Below are positions 1 to 7,905 of a DNA stretch of 16,451 nucleotides, in pieces (within the stretch, counting starts at the first letter, position 1; every line of letters starts with the position of its first letter). Both the position numbers and the translations under genes were made by a program. Origin of the DNA: DATARH01 sp036273175 (GTDB lineage: Bacteria; Pseudomonadota; Alphaproteobacteria; ATCC43930; CGMCC-115725); contig DASUIE010000317.1 in NCBI GenBank assembly GCA_036273175.1, positions 1-16,451 on the forward strand, read 5' to 3'. A model generated the notes under the pieces. The model had not been told where the DNA came from. It saw only the letters and a list, made by a program, of their open reading frames with translations, and ran no database searches.

Positions 1-2
1 GG

Positions 3-725
3 CTCATGGCCGAGGCCGGCGCCAGGGTCGCGATCGGCGACATTCTCGACGAGCGCGGCCGCGAGACCGCGCGCGGCCTCGGCGACGCCGCGCTCTATCA
101 CCATCTCGACGTGACCAGCGACGCCTCCTGGCGCGACGCGATCGCCGCGACGGTCGCGCAATGGGGCGGGCTCGACATCCTCGTCAACAATGCCGGGATG
201 TTTCTCGGCAAGGGGATCGAGGAGGCGACGATCGAGGAATGGACCCGCCTCGCCAGCATCAACCTGACCGGCGTCTTCCTCGGCACCAAGCTGGCGATCC
301 CGGCGCTCAAGGAGCGCGGCGCGGCGAGCCCGCACGGCAGCGCCATCGTCAATCTCGCCTCGGTCGCCGGCCTCGTCGGCTCGCAGCTCGACCCGCTTTA
401 TTCGATGACCAAGGGCGGGGTGACGCTGTTTACCAAATCCTCGGCGCTCGAGTTCTCGCGCAAGGGCTACAAGATCCGCTGCAACTCGATCCACCCCGGC
501 GTGATCCAGACCGATATGGGCGAACAGACCTTCACCGCCCGCGCCCGCGCCCAGGGCTCGAACGATGTCGAGGCCGCGCGCCAGGCCGCGCTCAGGACCC
601 ACCCGATCGGAAGGCTCGGCGTGCCCAACGACATCGCCAAGGGGATCGTGTTCCTGGCGTCGGACGATGCCGGGTTTATGACCGGCGCGGGGCTGGTGGT
701 CGACGGGGGGCTGACGGCGCAGTAG
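3..725 (+). CDS. SDR-family NAD(P)-dependent oxidoreductase, 5'-truncated by window edge
   Basis: This is a classical short-chain dehydrogenase/reductase, a cytoplasmic enzyme that interconverts an alcohol and a ketone with NAD(P). The frame is open to the window edge. The first Met (base 6) falls after the expected N-terminal TGxxxGxG cofactor loop, so about 20-25 residues lie outside the window. Counted from that Met, the visible hallmarks are an LDVT segment (34-37), NNAG (61-64), and the tetrad Asn86, Ser119, Tyr132 and Lys136 (YSMTK). The C-terminus FMTGAGLVVDGG is typical of 250-residue SDRs, so the catalytic part looks intact. The substrate cannot be read from the sequence. Its last 50 bases overlap the 3' end of the convergent debranching-enzyme gene. 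Confidence 0.93.
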   Translation, partial: LMAEAGARVAIGDILDERGRETARGLGDAALYHHLDVTSDASWRDAIAATVAQWGGLDILVNNAGMFLGKGIEEATIEEWTRLASINLTGVFLGTKLAIPALKERGAASPHGSAIVNLASVAGLVGSQLDPLYSMTKGGVTLFTKSSALEFSRKGYKIRCNSIHPGVIQTDMGEQTFTARARAQGSNDVEAARQAALRTHPIGRLGVPNDIAKGIVFLASDDAGFMTGAGLVVDGGLTAQ

Positions 726-2739
726 CGAGAACCCGCCACGCGTCGAGGACGCAGGCGACAGACCAGGCCTGCGCCGGGCAGCCGCGCGGGGTAAAGGGTG
801 CGTCGCCGTCGAAGATCTCGCTGACCGAGCCGAGCCCGGCATCGGCGAGATGGGCGGCGATGCCGGCGAGCGTCGCCTGCGCCGCCTTGGCGTTGCCGTG
901 GACGCGGAAATGCGCCAGCGCCCAGGCGCCGAGCAGCCAGGCCCACACCGTGCCCTGGTGATAGGCGCCGTCGCGCTCCGGGACGCCGCCGCGACAGGCC
1001 GGGCAATAGGCCGCCGATCCCGGCGCCAGCGAGCGGAGGCCGAGCGCGGTGACGAGCGGCCCCTCGCACCGCTCCAGCACCGCGCGCTGGGTCGCCGCGT
1101 CGAGCGGGCTCGCCGGCAAGCTGACCGCGAAAATCTGGTTCGGCCGCAGGCTCGCGTCATGGCCGTTCGGCCCGTCGAGCACGTCGTAAAGCCCCTGCCC
1201 GTCCGGCATGACGAAACGCCCGAACCCGGCCCTTGCCTTCTCCGCCGCCTCGCGGTAGGGCGCCGGGCTTCCGCCGATCCGCTCCGCCAGCTCCGCCATC
1301 GCGGCGAGCGCGTTGTACCAGAGCGCGTTGATCTCGACCGGCTTGCCGATCCGCGGGGTCACGACCCAGTCGCCGACCCGCGCGTCCATCCAGGTGAGCT
1401 GCACCCCCGGCTCGCCCGCCCGCAGCAGCCCGTCCGCCGGGTCGACGCCGATGCCGTAGCGCGTGCCCTGTCGATGCGCCGCGACAATCCCGGCGAGGGT
1501 CGGAAACACCGCGCGCAGCGCCGCCTCGTCGCCGGTCGCCGCGACATAGGCGCGCCACGCCTCGACATACCACAGCGTCGCGTCCGCGGTGTTGTAGTCG
1601 GGCCGGTCGGCGGCGCCCTCGGGGAAGACATTGGGCAGCATCCCGCCATCGACGAAGCGGGCGAAGGTTTCGAGAATCGTGCGCGCGTCCTCGGCCCGGC
1701 CGGTCGCGAGGCACAGCCCGGGCAGCGAGATCATCGTGTCCCGGCCCCAATCGCCGAACCACGGATAGCCGGCGATCACCGACTTGCCTTCCGGCGCGCC
1801 GGCGATCGGGCGGGCGACGAGAAACGCATCGGTCGCCAGGATCAGCCGGGTCACCCAGTCGGGGGCCTTCGCGAAAGCCGGCTCGGCGGCGGCCGCCCGC
1901 GCGACGACGACACGGTCCCAGGCAATCCGGCGCCGAAGGGCGGCATCGAGATCGGCCGAGACGTCGCCGACCCCGGCGGCGAACCCGGCCCACTTCCCCG
2001 GCTCCAGCACCAGGGACAAATCGCCGACATGGAGGTGCGCGTCGCGGTCGCCAAGCCCGCGCTCGCGCTCGACCGGCAGGGCGAAATCCCAGTACCAGTC
2101 GCGCCGCGCCTCCGCCGTCCCGCCCGCGACGGCGACGGTCAGGGCGAACCGCCCCGGCGCGGTCACCATCAGCGTCGTTCCGTCGGTCGCGATATCGGGG
2201 CGGAACCCGTCGGGCCAGGTGTCGCCGTGATGGTCGCGCCCGTTGGCGAGCAGGCACACCGACAGTGTCGCCGCGCCGTCGCAGCGCCACGCGACATAGA
2301 CCGTGTCGGCGCCCGGCTCCATCCAGATGCGCTGCTCGACGACAGTCTCGCCGCAGCGGAACCGCCAGACCGGGATCGTCCCGTCGAGCGTGAAATCCTC
2401 GATCAGGCGGTAGCCCTCGGGAGCGATCGCGCCGCTTCCCCAGCGGTTGGTGAAGAGCGGATAGGAGGCGCCGCCGACCGTCGCGGTCGCATCGGCCTTG
2501 GCCAGCACCAGCATGTGGCCGAGCGGCGGGTCGATCGGTGCGATCAGCAGCCCGTGATAGCGCCGCGTCAGGGTCCCGGCGACGGTGCCGCCGGCATACC
2601 CGCCGCGGCCGTTGGCGAGCCACCATTCGCGCCGCTCCGCCGCCGCGAGATCGTTGGCGATCTCGGGGCCGAGGCGGATCGGCGCGAGCGGCGGCGGCTC
2701 CGACCGCTTACTGCGCCGCGTCGGCACGGTCTTCGGCAA
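676..2739 (-). CDS. Amylo-alpha-1,6-glucosidase / archaeal-bacterial-type glycogen debranching enzyme
   Basis: The 687-residue protein matches the bacterial/archaeal glycogen-debranching type: an N-terminal beta domain followed by an (alpha/alpha)6 catalytic domain that hydrolyses alpha-1,6-linked glucose in branched alpha-glucans. Family landmarks are EWWLANGRGGYAGG with TLTRRYHGLL (38-65), WFGDWGRDT (327-335), MDARVGDWVVTPRIGKPVEI (451-470), LRPNQIFAVSLP (531-542), HQGTVWAWLLGAW (594-606) and PRGCPAQAWS (651-660). The catalytic acid is expected among the conserved Asp/Glu of the WGRDT and later segments, but I cannot assign it with certainty. The start chosen is TTG at 2739, overlapping the upstream GH63 gene by 32 nt. 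An in-frame GTG at 2727 is equally possible, and neither has a strong Shine-Dalgarno. The tail (SAPRRPPAPRRS) is low complexity and overlaps the convergent SDR gene. The true substrate may be a branched glucan or a storage glucoside. Confidence 0.9.
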   Translation of the reverse strand: MPKTVPTRRSKRSEPPPLAPIRLGPEIANDLAAAERREWWLANGRGGYAGGTVAGTLTRRYHGLLIAPIDPPLGHMLVLAKADATATVGGASYPLFTNRWGSGAIAPEGYRLIEDFTLDGTIPVWRFRCGETVVEQRIWMEPGADTVYVAWRCDGAATLSVCLLANGRDHHGDTWPDGFRPDIATDGTTLMVTAPGRFALTVAVAGGTAEARRDWYWDFALPVERERGLGDRDAHLHVGDLSLVLEPGKWAGFAAGVGDVSADLDAALRRRIAWDRVVVARAAAAEPAFAKAPDWVTRLILATDAFLVARPIAGAPEGKSVIAGYPWFGDWGRDTMISLPGLCLATGRAEDARTILETFARFVDGGMLPNVFPEGAADRPDYNTADATLWYVEAWRAYVAATGDEAALRAVFPTLAGIVAAHRQGTRYGIGVDPADGLLRAGEPGVQLTWMDARVGDWVVTPRIGKPVEINALWYNALAAMAELAERIGGSPAPYREAAEKARAGFGRFVMPDGQGLYDVLDGPNGHDASLRPNQIFAVSLPASPLDAATQRAVLERCEGPLVTALGLRSLAPGSAAYCPACRGGVPERDGAYHQGTVWAWLLGAWALAHFRVHGNAKAAQATLAGIAAHLADAGLGSVSEIFDGDAPFTPRGCPAQAWSVACVLDAWRVLATAPSAPRRPPAPRRS

Positions 2740-5392
2740 AGGCGGCTTCGGGGTCGCTCGCGGTCGCGCGCAGCGGGGTCAGGAGCAGCGCGATCAGCCC
2801 GGTCCATCCGGTCTGGTGCGCCGCGCCGAGCCCGCGCCCGCTATCGCCGTGGAAATACTCGTAGAACAGGATGTTATCGCGGAACTCGGGCTTGTCGAAC
2901 CGCGCATCGCCGCCAAAGACCGGGCGGTGGCCATCCTTGTCGGCCAGGAAGATGCGAGTGAGGCGCCGGGTGATCTCGTCGGCGACTTCGGAGAGGGTCA
3001 TCAACTCGCCCGAGCCGACCGGGCACTCGACCTGGAATTCGTCGCCGTAATAGCTGTGGAAGCGCCGCAGCGACTCGATCAACAGAAAATTCACCGGAAA
3101 CCAGATCGGCCCGCGCCAGTTCGAGTTCCCGCCAAAGGTCTGGCTCGTCGATTCCCCGGGCGCATAGTTGATGCTGAACCGCGACCCGGAATGCTCGAAC
3201 ACGAACGGGTGCGCCTCGTGGTATTTCGAGATCGAGCGGATGCCGTAATCCGACAGGAATTCGGTCTCGTCGAGCATCCGCCGCAACAGGCATTTCATCC
3301 GATGGCCGCGCAGCAGCGACAGGAGGTGGCGCTCGTCCTCGCTGCGCTCCATCCAGCGCGACACCAGCCGCGCCAGCTCCGGCCGGTGGCTGAGGAACCA
3401 GTGCAGCCTCGCCGAAAATGTCGGCAGCCGCGCGACCACCGCGCCGTCGAGCACCTCGACCGCGAAGAGCGGGATCAGCCCGACCATCGAGCGCACCCGC
3501 ATCGGCACGTCGTTGCCGTCGGGCATTTCGAGCACGTCGTAGTAGAACTCGTCGCCCTCGTCCCATAGCCCGATATTGTTGTTGCCGATATTGGTCATCG
3601 CCTCGGCGATGAGGAGGAAGTGCTCGAAAAACTTGGTGGCGATGTCTTCGTAGACGTGGTCGCGCACCGCCAGTTCGAGCGCGATCCGCATCAGGTTGAG
3701 CGTGTACATCGCCATCCAGGCGGTGCCGTCGGACTGGTTGATGTGGCCGCCGGTCGGCAGCGTCGCGCTGCGGTCGAAGATGCCGATATTGTCGAGGCCG
3801 AGAAACCCGCCCTGAAAGATGTTGTTGCCGTCGGCGTCCTTGCGGTTCACCCACCAGGTGAAATTCAGCATCAGCTTGTGAAAGACGCGTTCGAGAAACG
3901 CGCGGTCGCCGTGGCCGCCGCGGTGACGCCGGTCGATCTCGTAGACACGCCAGGCCGCCCAGGCATGAACCGGCGGGTTGACGTCGCCAAACGCCCACTC
4001 ATACGCCGGCAGCTGCCCGTTCGGGTGCATGTACCACTCGCGCGTCAACAGCACGAGCTGGTCCTTCGCGAAATCCGGATCGATCAGCGCCAGCGTCACC
4101 GTGTGGAACGCGAGATCCCAGGCCGCGTACCACGGATACTCCCACTTGTCCGGCATCGAGATGACGTCGGAATTGTAGAGGTGACCCCAGTCGATATTGC
4201 GCCCGCGCAGCCGCGATTCCGGCGGCGCCGGCTGGGCCGGGTCGCCGCGCAGCCAGGTGCGGACATCGAGGATGTAGGTCTGCTTGGACCACAGCATCCC
4301 GGCCAGGGCCTGACGCTGGACGCGCCGCGCGTCGGCATCGGCGATGCCGGCCTGGACCGCGGCGTAAAACTCGTCGGCCTCGGCCCGGCGCTTGGCGAAG
4401 ATCGCGTCGAAATCGCCGAGTCCGCTCCCCTCGAGCGACAGGCGCAGGCGGTATTGCGCCTTGCCGCCGGGCGGGATCGTCGCGTGGTAGTGCGCGCCGA
4501 CCTTGGTCCCGGACCGCGCCGGGTTCACCGCGTCCTTCACGCCGCCGACGATGTAGTCGTTGATCCCGTCCTTGAAATAGCCGGGTGCGTCCGAACCGTA
4601 AAAGCGGCGCGGGTTGGTCTCGTTCTCGCAGAACAGCAGCTCGGGCTCGCCGTCGCAGACGAGCCGCATGTCGCGCAGCATCGGATGGGTCACGCCGACC
4701 GCGTTCTTGCCGTGCCCGGCGATCAGCGGCTTTGGCGCACCGTTTTCCCACGACCAGACGTTGCGCGCCCAAAGCTGCGGGATCACATGGATCGGCGCCG
4801 CAGTGTCACCGCGGTTCTCGACCGTCACCAACATCAACGTGTCGTCGGTGTCGGCCTTGGCGTATTCGACCGTCACGTCGAAATAACGGTCCTGGTCGAA
4901 CACGCCGGTGTCGATCAGCTCGAATTCCCGGTCGGCCTGGGTGCGGCGGCGGTTTTCCTCGACCAGCCGCGCGTAGGGAAACGCCGTCTGCGGGTACTTG
5001 TAGAGCATCCGCATGTAGCTGTGGGTCGGCAGCCCGTCGAGGTAGTAGTAAAGCTCCTTCACGTCCTCGCCGTGGTTGCCTTGCTCATTGGTCAGGCCAA
5101 AGAGGCGCTCCTTGAGGATCGGGTCGTTGCCATTCCACAGCGCCAGCGCGAGGCATAGATGCAGGTGACGCTCGGCCCAGCCGGCGAGTCCGTCCTCGCC
5201 CCAGCGATAGGCGCGGCTGCGCGCGTGGTCGTGCGGGAAATAGTCCCAGGCGGTGCCGCCCGGACTGTAATCCTCGCGCACCGTGCCCCACTGCCGGTCG
5301 CTGACATACGGACCCCACAGCCGCCACGCGGCCCCCATTCGGCAATCGTCGAGGCGCTTCCCCTCGGCGGTTTGCGCGACCGTTTGCGCCAT
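2708..5392 (-). CDS. GH63 / MGH1-like glycoside hydrolase (putative glucosidase)
   Basis: This 894-residue cytoplasmic protein (no signal peptide) belongs to the large bacterial glucosidase group related to GH63 and mannosylglycerate-hydrolase-like (alpha/alpha)6 enzymes. Recognisable blocks are GPYVSDRQWGTVREDYS (27-43), DYFPHDHARSRAYRWGEDG (50-68), EQGNHGEDVKELYYYLDGLP (103-122), and further on NNIFQGGFLGLDNIGIFDR, SDGTAWMAMYTLN, GLWDEGDEFYYDVL and GNSNWRGPIWFPVN. These acidic, Trp-rich blocks line the sugar site in the family. The length is normal for this group (roughly 880-900 residues). The ATG at 5392 follows a G-rich Shine-Dalgarno-like run at 5397-5402. It sits 18 nt after the AhpD-like gene and overlaps the debranching enzyme by 32 nt, so the two glucosidases are probably co-translated. 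The substrate is unknown; a short alpha-glucoside or compatible-solute glucoside is an inference. Confidence 0.85.
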   Translation of the reverse strand: MAQTVAQTAEGKRLDDCRMGAAWRLWGPYVSDRQWGTVREDYSPGGTAWDYFPHDHARSRAYRWGEDGLAGWAERHLHLCLALALWNGNDPILKERLFGLTNEQGNHGEDVKELYYYLDGLPTHSYMRMLYKYPQTAFPYARLVEENRRRTQADREFELIDTGVFDQDRYFDVTVEYAKADTDDTLMLVTVENRGDTAAPIHVIPQLWARNVWSWENGAPKPLIAGHGKNAVGVTHPMLRDMRLVCDGEPELLFCENETNPRRFYGSDAPGYFKDGINDYIVGGVKDAVNPARSGTKVGAHYHATIPPGGKAQYRLRLSLEGSGLGDFDAIFAKRRAEADEFYAAVQAGIADADARRVQRQALAGMLWSKQTYILDVRTWLRGDPAQPAPPESRLRGRNIDWGHLYNSDVISMPDKWEYPWYAAWDLAFHTVTLALIDPDFAKDQLVLLTREWYMHPNGQLPAYEWAFGDVNPPVHAWAAWRVYEIDRRHRGGHGDRAFLERVFHKLMLNFTWWVNRKDADGNNIFQGGFLGLDNIGIFDRSATLPTGGHINQSDGTAWMAMYTLNLMRIALELAVRDHVYEDIATKFFEHFLLIAEAMTNIGNNNIGLWDEGDEFYYDVLEMPDGNDVPMRVRSMVGLIPLFAVEVLDGAVVARLPTFSARLHWFLSHRPELARLVSRWMERSEDERHLLSLLRGHRMKCLLRRMLDETEFLSDYGIRSISKYHEAHPFVFEHSGSRFSINYAPGESTSQTFGGNSNWRGPIWFPVNFLLIESLRRFHSYYGDEFQVECPVGSGELMTLSEVADEITRRLTRIFLADKDGHRPVFGGDARFDKPEFRDNILFYEYFHGDSGRGLGAAHQTGWTGLIALLLTPLRATASDPEAAFAEDRADAAQ

Positions 5393-5410
5393 CAGTCCCC
5401 CCTACTCCCC

Positions 5411-5953
5411 CTACTCCGCGGCGGCGGAGCCCGTCTCGTCCTCGATGCCGAGAGCATCGTTGAATTTATTGAAAAATCCGCAAAGCGTAATGCGCAAGGT
5501 CAATTCGACGATTTGCGCCTCGCTGAACACCGCGCGCAGCCGGCCAAACAGCGCCTCCGGAATGCGGTTCGGGCTCTCCCACGCGGCGATCGCATATTCG
5601 ACGACGAGCCGGTCGGCCGGGCCGAGCTCGGGATGGTCGCGCCAGTCGAGAAGCCGCGCCGCGCCCTCGGCCGACACGCCCTCGACCGCGAGAAACGGCG
5701 TGTGGTGCGCGACGCAGTAATGGCAGGCGTTAAGCTGCGAGACGGTGACGATCGCCAGCTCCAGAGCGCGCTTCGGCAGGGTCTTGGCCTCACGCAGCTC
5801 CATCAAGAGCGGCATCAGGTGCCTGAGCGCCGCCGGCACATGCGCGAACACCGCGACCTGGTTGGCGAACGGACCGTACCCGGCGAATTCCCGGTAGATC
5901 TCGGCGAGATCGGCGGGCAGCTCGCCCGCCGCGATGTCGCGCACCCGTGCCAT
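5411..5953 (-). CDS. Carboxymuconolactone decarboxylase / AhpD-like alkylhydroperoxidase-family protein
   Basis: This 180-residue all-alpha protein of the CMD/AhpD superfamily carries the redox motif Cys77-His-Tyr-Cys80-Val-Ala-His83-His84. In AhpD-type proteins this arrangement supports thiol-disulfide or peroxide-reducing chemistry. The flanking helices (RALELAIVTVSQLNACHYC, and later IVELTLRITLCGFFNKFNDA) are typical of peroxidase-related enzymes in this superfamily. The ATG at 5953 directly abuts the TAG of the upstream ICL-family gene with no intervening base, so translation is probably coupled. A role in protecting the operon's flavin-dependent steps, whose oxidase would release H2O2, is a reasonable inference but is not shown by the sequence. 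A true decarboxylase function is less likely because of the CxxC motif. Confidence 0.88.
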   Translation of the reverse strand: MARVRDIAAGELPADLAEIYREFAGYGPFANQVAVFAHVPAALRHLMPLLMELREAKTLPKRALELAIVTVSQLNACHYCVAHHTPFLAVEGVSAEGAARLLDWRDHPELGPADRLVVEYAIAAWESPNRIPEALFGRLRAVFSEAQIVELTLRITLCGFFNKFNDALGIEDETGSAAAE

Positions 5954-6787
5954 CTATTTCTTCCACAGCCCCTGCATCTCGGGTCCCGGCATTTTCGGAT
6001 CGATCGTGTCGAACCGGCCATGCGCGCGGATGTCGCGGATGCTCTCGCGCACCGCGCCGAGCGCCAGATGGGCGAGGCTGGTCGCGGTGGTGATCCGGCG
6101 GACGCCGAGCGCCTCCAGCTCCGCGACGGTCGGATGCCCAGCGCGGACGTTGATATTGATCGGGCACCCGAGCGCCTCGACCAGCCGCTTGATCGTCGGC
6201 TCGTCGCGCAGCCCGATCGGATAGATGCTGTCCGCGCCGGCCGCGAGATAGGCCTTGCCGCGCTCGACCGCCGCCGCGAGCTGCGCCTCGCCTTCGCCGA
6301 CATGGCGGATGAAGAGATCGACCCGCGCATTGATGACGATCGGGACGCCGGCGGCCGCGGCAGCCGCGCGGGCGGCGCCGACGCGCGCTGCGGCATCCTC
6401 CGTCGACCGCATCCCGCCCTGGCCCGGGATGCTGTCCTCGAGGTTCACCCCGACCGCGCCGGCGGCGACGATCTCGCCGATGTGGCGGCCGACTTCTTCG
6501 GGCGTGGCGCCAAACCCGCCCTCTATATCGGCGGTCACCGGCACCGCGACGGCGCGGGCAATGCGCGCGGTCTGGCCGACGACCTCGTCCCACGGCGCGC
6601 CCTCGCCGTCGCGAAAGCCGAGCGCGCCGGCGACCCCGCCGCTCGTCGTCGCCACCGCCGGAAAGCCCTCGGCCTCGAAGAGTCGCGCGGTCATGGCGTC
6701 CCAGGCATTCGCCATCACCAGCGCCCGCGCCCCGTGATGCAGCGCGCGGAACGCCTCGGCCTTGGCGGCCTGCTCGGTCGCAGTCAT
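5954..6787 (-). CDS. Isocitrate lyase / PEP mutase superfamily protein (non-KKCGH type)
   Basis: This 277-residue TIM-barrel enzyme of the ICL/PEP-mutase superfamily makes or breaks C-C or P-C bonds of 2-oxo acids or carboxylic acids with a divalent metal. Visible motifs are NAWDAMTARL (27-36), the TTSGGVAGALGF loop (47-58), the metal-binding segment ADIEGGFG (86-93, with Asp87 and Glu89), NLEDS (115-119) and NARVD (153-157). The KxCGH catalytic loop of true isocitrate and methylisocitrate lyases is absent, so the reaction may be a hydrolase, decarboxylase or mutase-type variant. The start ATG at 6787 has a strong GGGAGG at 6793-6798 and overlaps the oxidoreductase stop as ATGA. It differs in active site from the second superfamily member at 12438-13304. 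The substrate is unassigned. Confidence 0.9.
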   Translation of the reverse strand: MTATEQAAKAEAFRALHHGARALVMANAWDAMTARLFEAEGFPAVATTSGGVAGALGFRDGEGAPWDEVVGQTARIARAVAVPVTADIEGGFGATPEEVGRHIGEIVAAGAVGVNLEDSIPGQGGMRSTEDAAARVGAARAAAAAAGVPIVINARVDLFIRHVGEGEAQLAAAVERGKAYLAAGADSIYPIGLRDEPTIKRLVEALGCPININVRAGHPTVAELEALGVRRITTATSLAHLALGAVRESIRDIRAHGRFDTIDPKMPGPEMQGLWKK

Positions 6788-7899
6788 CGGAACCTCCCTG
6801 GCTCAAGGCTCGCCGCCTCGATCCCGGCCGGCAGCTTCCCGCCGGCGATCAGCGCGGCCGCGGTCTGGGCCATGCCCTCGGCGGTCATGATGCCGTACCC
6901 GCCCTGGCCGGCGAGCCAGAAAAACCCGTCGGCGAGGAGGTCGAACCCGTTGACCGGCGTGTGGTCGGGCACAAAGCTGCGCAGTCCCGCCCATTTCCGC
7001 TCGACCCGCCCGACCGTGATCGTCGTCGCCCGCATCAGCCGGTCGACCGCGACCGCGACATCGATCTCCTCGGGCTGGATGTCCTGCGGCTCGACCGGCG
7101 TCTCGTCGGCCGGCGAGACCAAAAGCTTGCCGGCATCGGGCTTGAAATATCCGGTCTCCTCGGCGTCGATCACCATCGGCCAGCCCCGCGTGTCGAACTC
7201 GGCGGGCGCCGCGACGATCAGCGCCGTCCGCCGCTTCGGCTGCAGGCCCACGGGCGGCAGCCCCGCCATCCCGGCCACCGCATCCGCCCAAGCCCCCGCC
7301 GCGTTGACCACGACCGGCGCCGCAAAGCTCCCCGCCCCGGTCGCCGCCTCCCACACGCCGCCGCGCCGCGCCAGCGCCACCACCTCGGCATCGGTCTCGA
7401 TGCGCCCGCCGCGGCGGCGGAACAGCCGCAGATAGCCCTGGTGCAGGTTGTGGACGTCGATATCCATCGCGTCCGGTTCGAGGATCGCCGCCTCGACCCG
7501 CTCGGGCCGCAGCGCCGGCACCAGATCGCGCGCCGCGCCGCCGCCGAGCCAGCGTATCGTCGGGTCGAGCGGCGACATCTCCGCCCAAGCGCCCTTGAGC
7601 GCGGTCATCTGCTCCGGCGGGGCGTAGAGCATCGCGCCGCGCGGGGTCAGGATCGGATGCTCGGCGAACCCGTCCGCGCGGTCGAGATAAAAGGCGCGGC
7701 TCGCCTTTGTCAGGTTGCGGATCGTCAGATTGCCGTAGGTCTCGGTGAACAGCGCCGCCGACCGCCCGGTGCTGTGGTATCCCGGCTGCGCCTCGCGCTC
7801 CAGCAGCACGACCGAGCCGCGCGCGGCGAGGTGCGCCGCCGCCGCGGCGCCCGCCATCCCGGCTCCGATGACGATTATGTCGGCGTTATGCGCCGCCAT
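6784..7899 (-). CDS. FAD-dependent oxidoreductase, DAO (glycine/D-amino-acid oxidase) family
   Basis: This 371-residue flavoprotein opens with the Rossmann dinucleotide motif DIIVIGAGMAGAAAAAHLA (GxGxxG at 12-17), with an acidic ribose-binding Glu34. The distinctive YHSTGRSAALFTETYG segment follows at 41-56, and the C-terminal FAD motif AGQGGYGI lies near 330-337. Family members oxidise amines, amino acids or opines and pass electrons to oxygen or the respiratory chain. It is a soluble single-chain protein of usual length, and no covalent-FAD Cys is evident. It starts 6 nt after the PPOX-type gene without a clear Shine-Dalgarno and overlaps the next gene by 4 nt, so it appears to be an internal operon gene. 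The substrate (amino acid, sarcosine-like amine or hydroxy acid) cannot be resolved from the sequence. Confidence 0.9.
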   Translation of the reverse strand: MAAHNADIIVIGAGMAGAAAAAHLAARGSVVLLEREAQPGYHSTGRSAALFTETYGNLTIRNLTKASRAFYLDRADGFAEHPILTPRGAMLYAPPEQMTALKGAWAEMSPLDPTIRWLGGGAARDLVPALRPERVEAAILEPDAMDIDVHNLHQGYLRLFRRRGGRIETDAEVVALARRGGVWEAATGAGSFAAPVVVNAAGAWADAVAGMAGLPPVGLQPKRRTALIVAAPAEFDTRGWPMVIDAEETGYFKPDAGKLLVSPADETPVEPQDIQPEEIDVAVAVDRLMRATTITVGRVERKWAGLRSFVPDHTPVNGFDLLADGFFWLAGQGGYGIMTAEGMAQTAAALIAGGKLPAGIEAASLEPGRFR

Positions 7900-7905
7900 G
7901 ACGAG

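Noticed and set aside
850..2961. Long plus-strand open frame (about 700 codons) opposite the debranching enzyme
   Set aside because: Its translation is Arg/Pro/Gly-rich without any domain pattern, and the opposite strand encodes a well-conserved enzyme. Long antisense frames are expected at this G+C content.
3620..7435. Long plus-strand open frames opposite the GH63, AhpD-like, ICL-like and DAO genes
   Set aside because: They are complements of clear protein families on the minus strand and show no recognisable motifs themselves.
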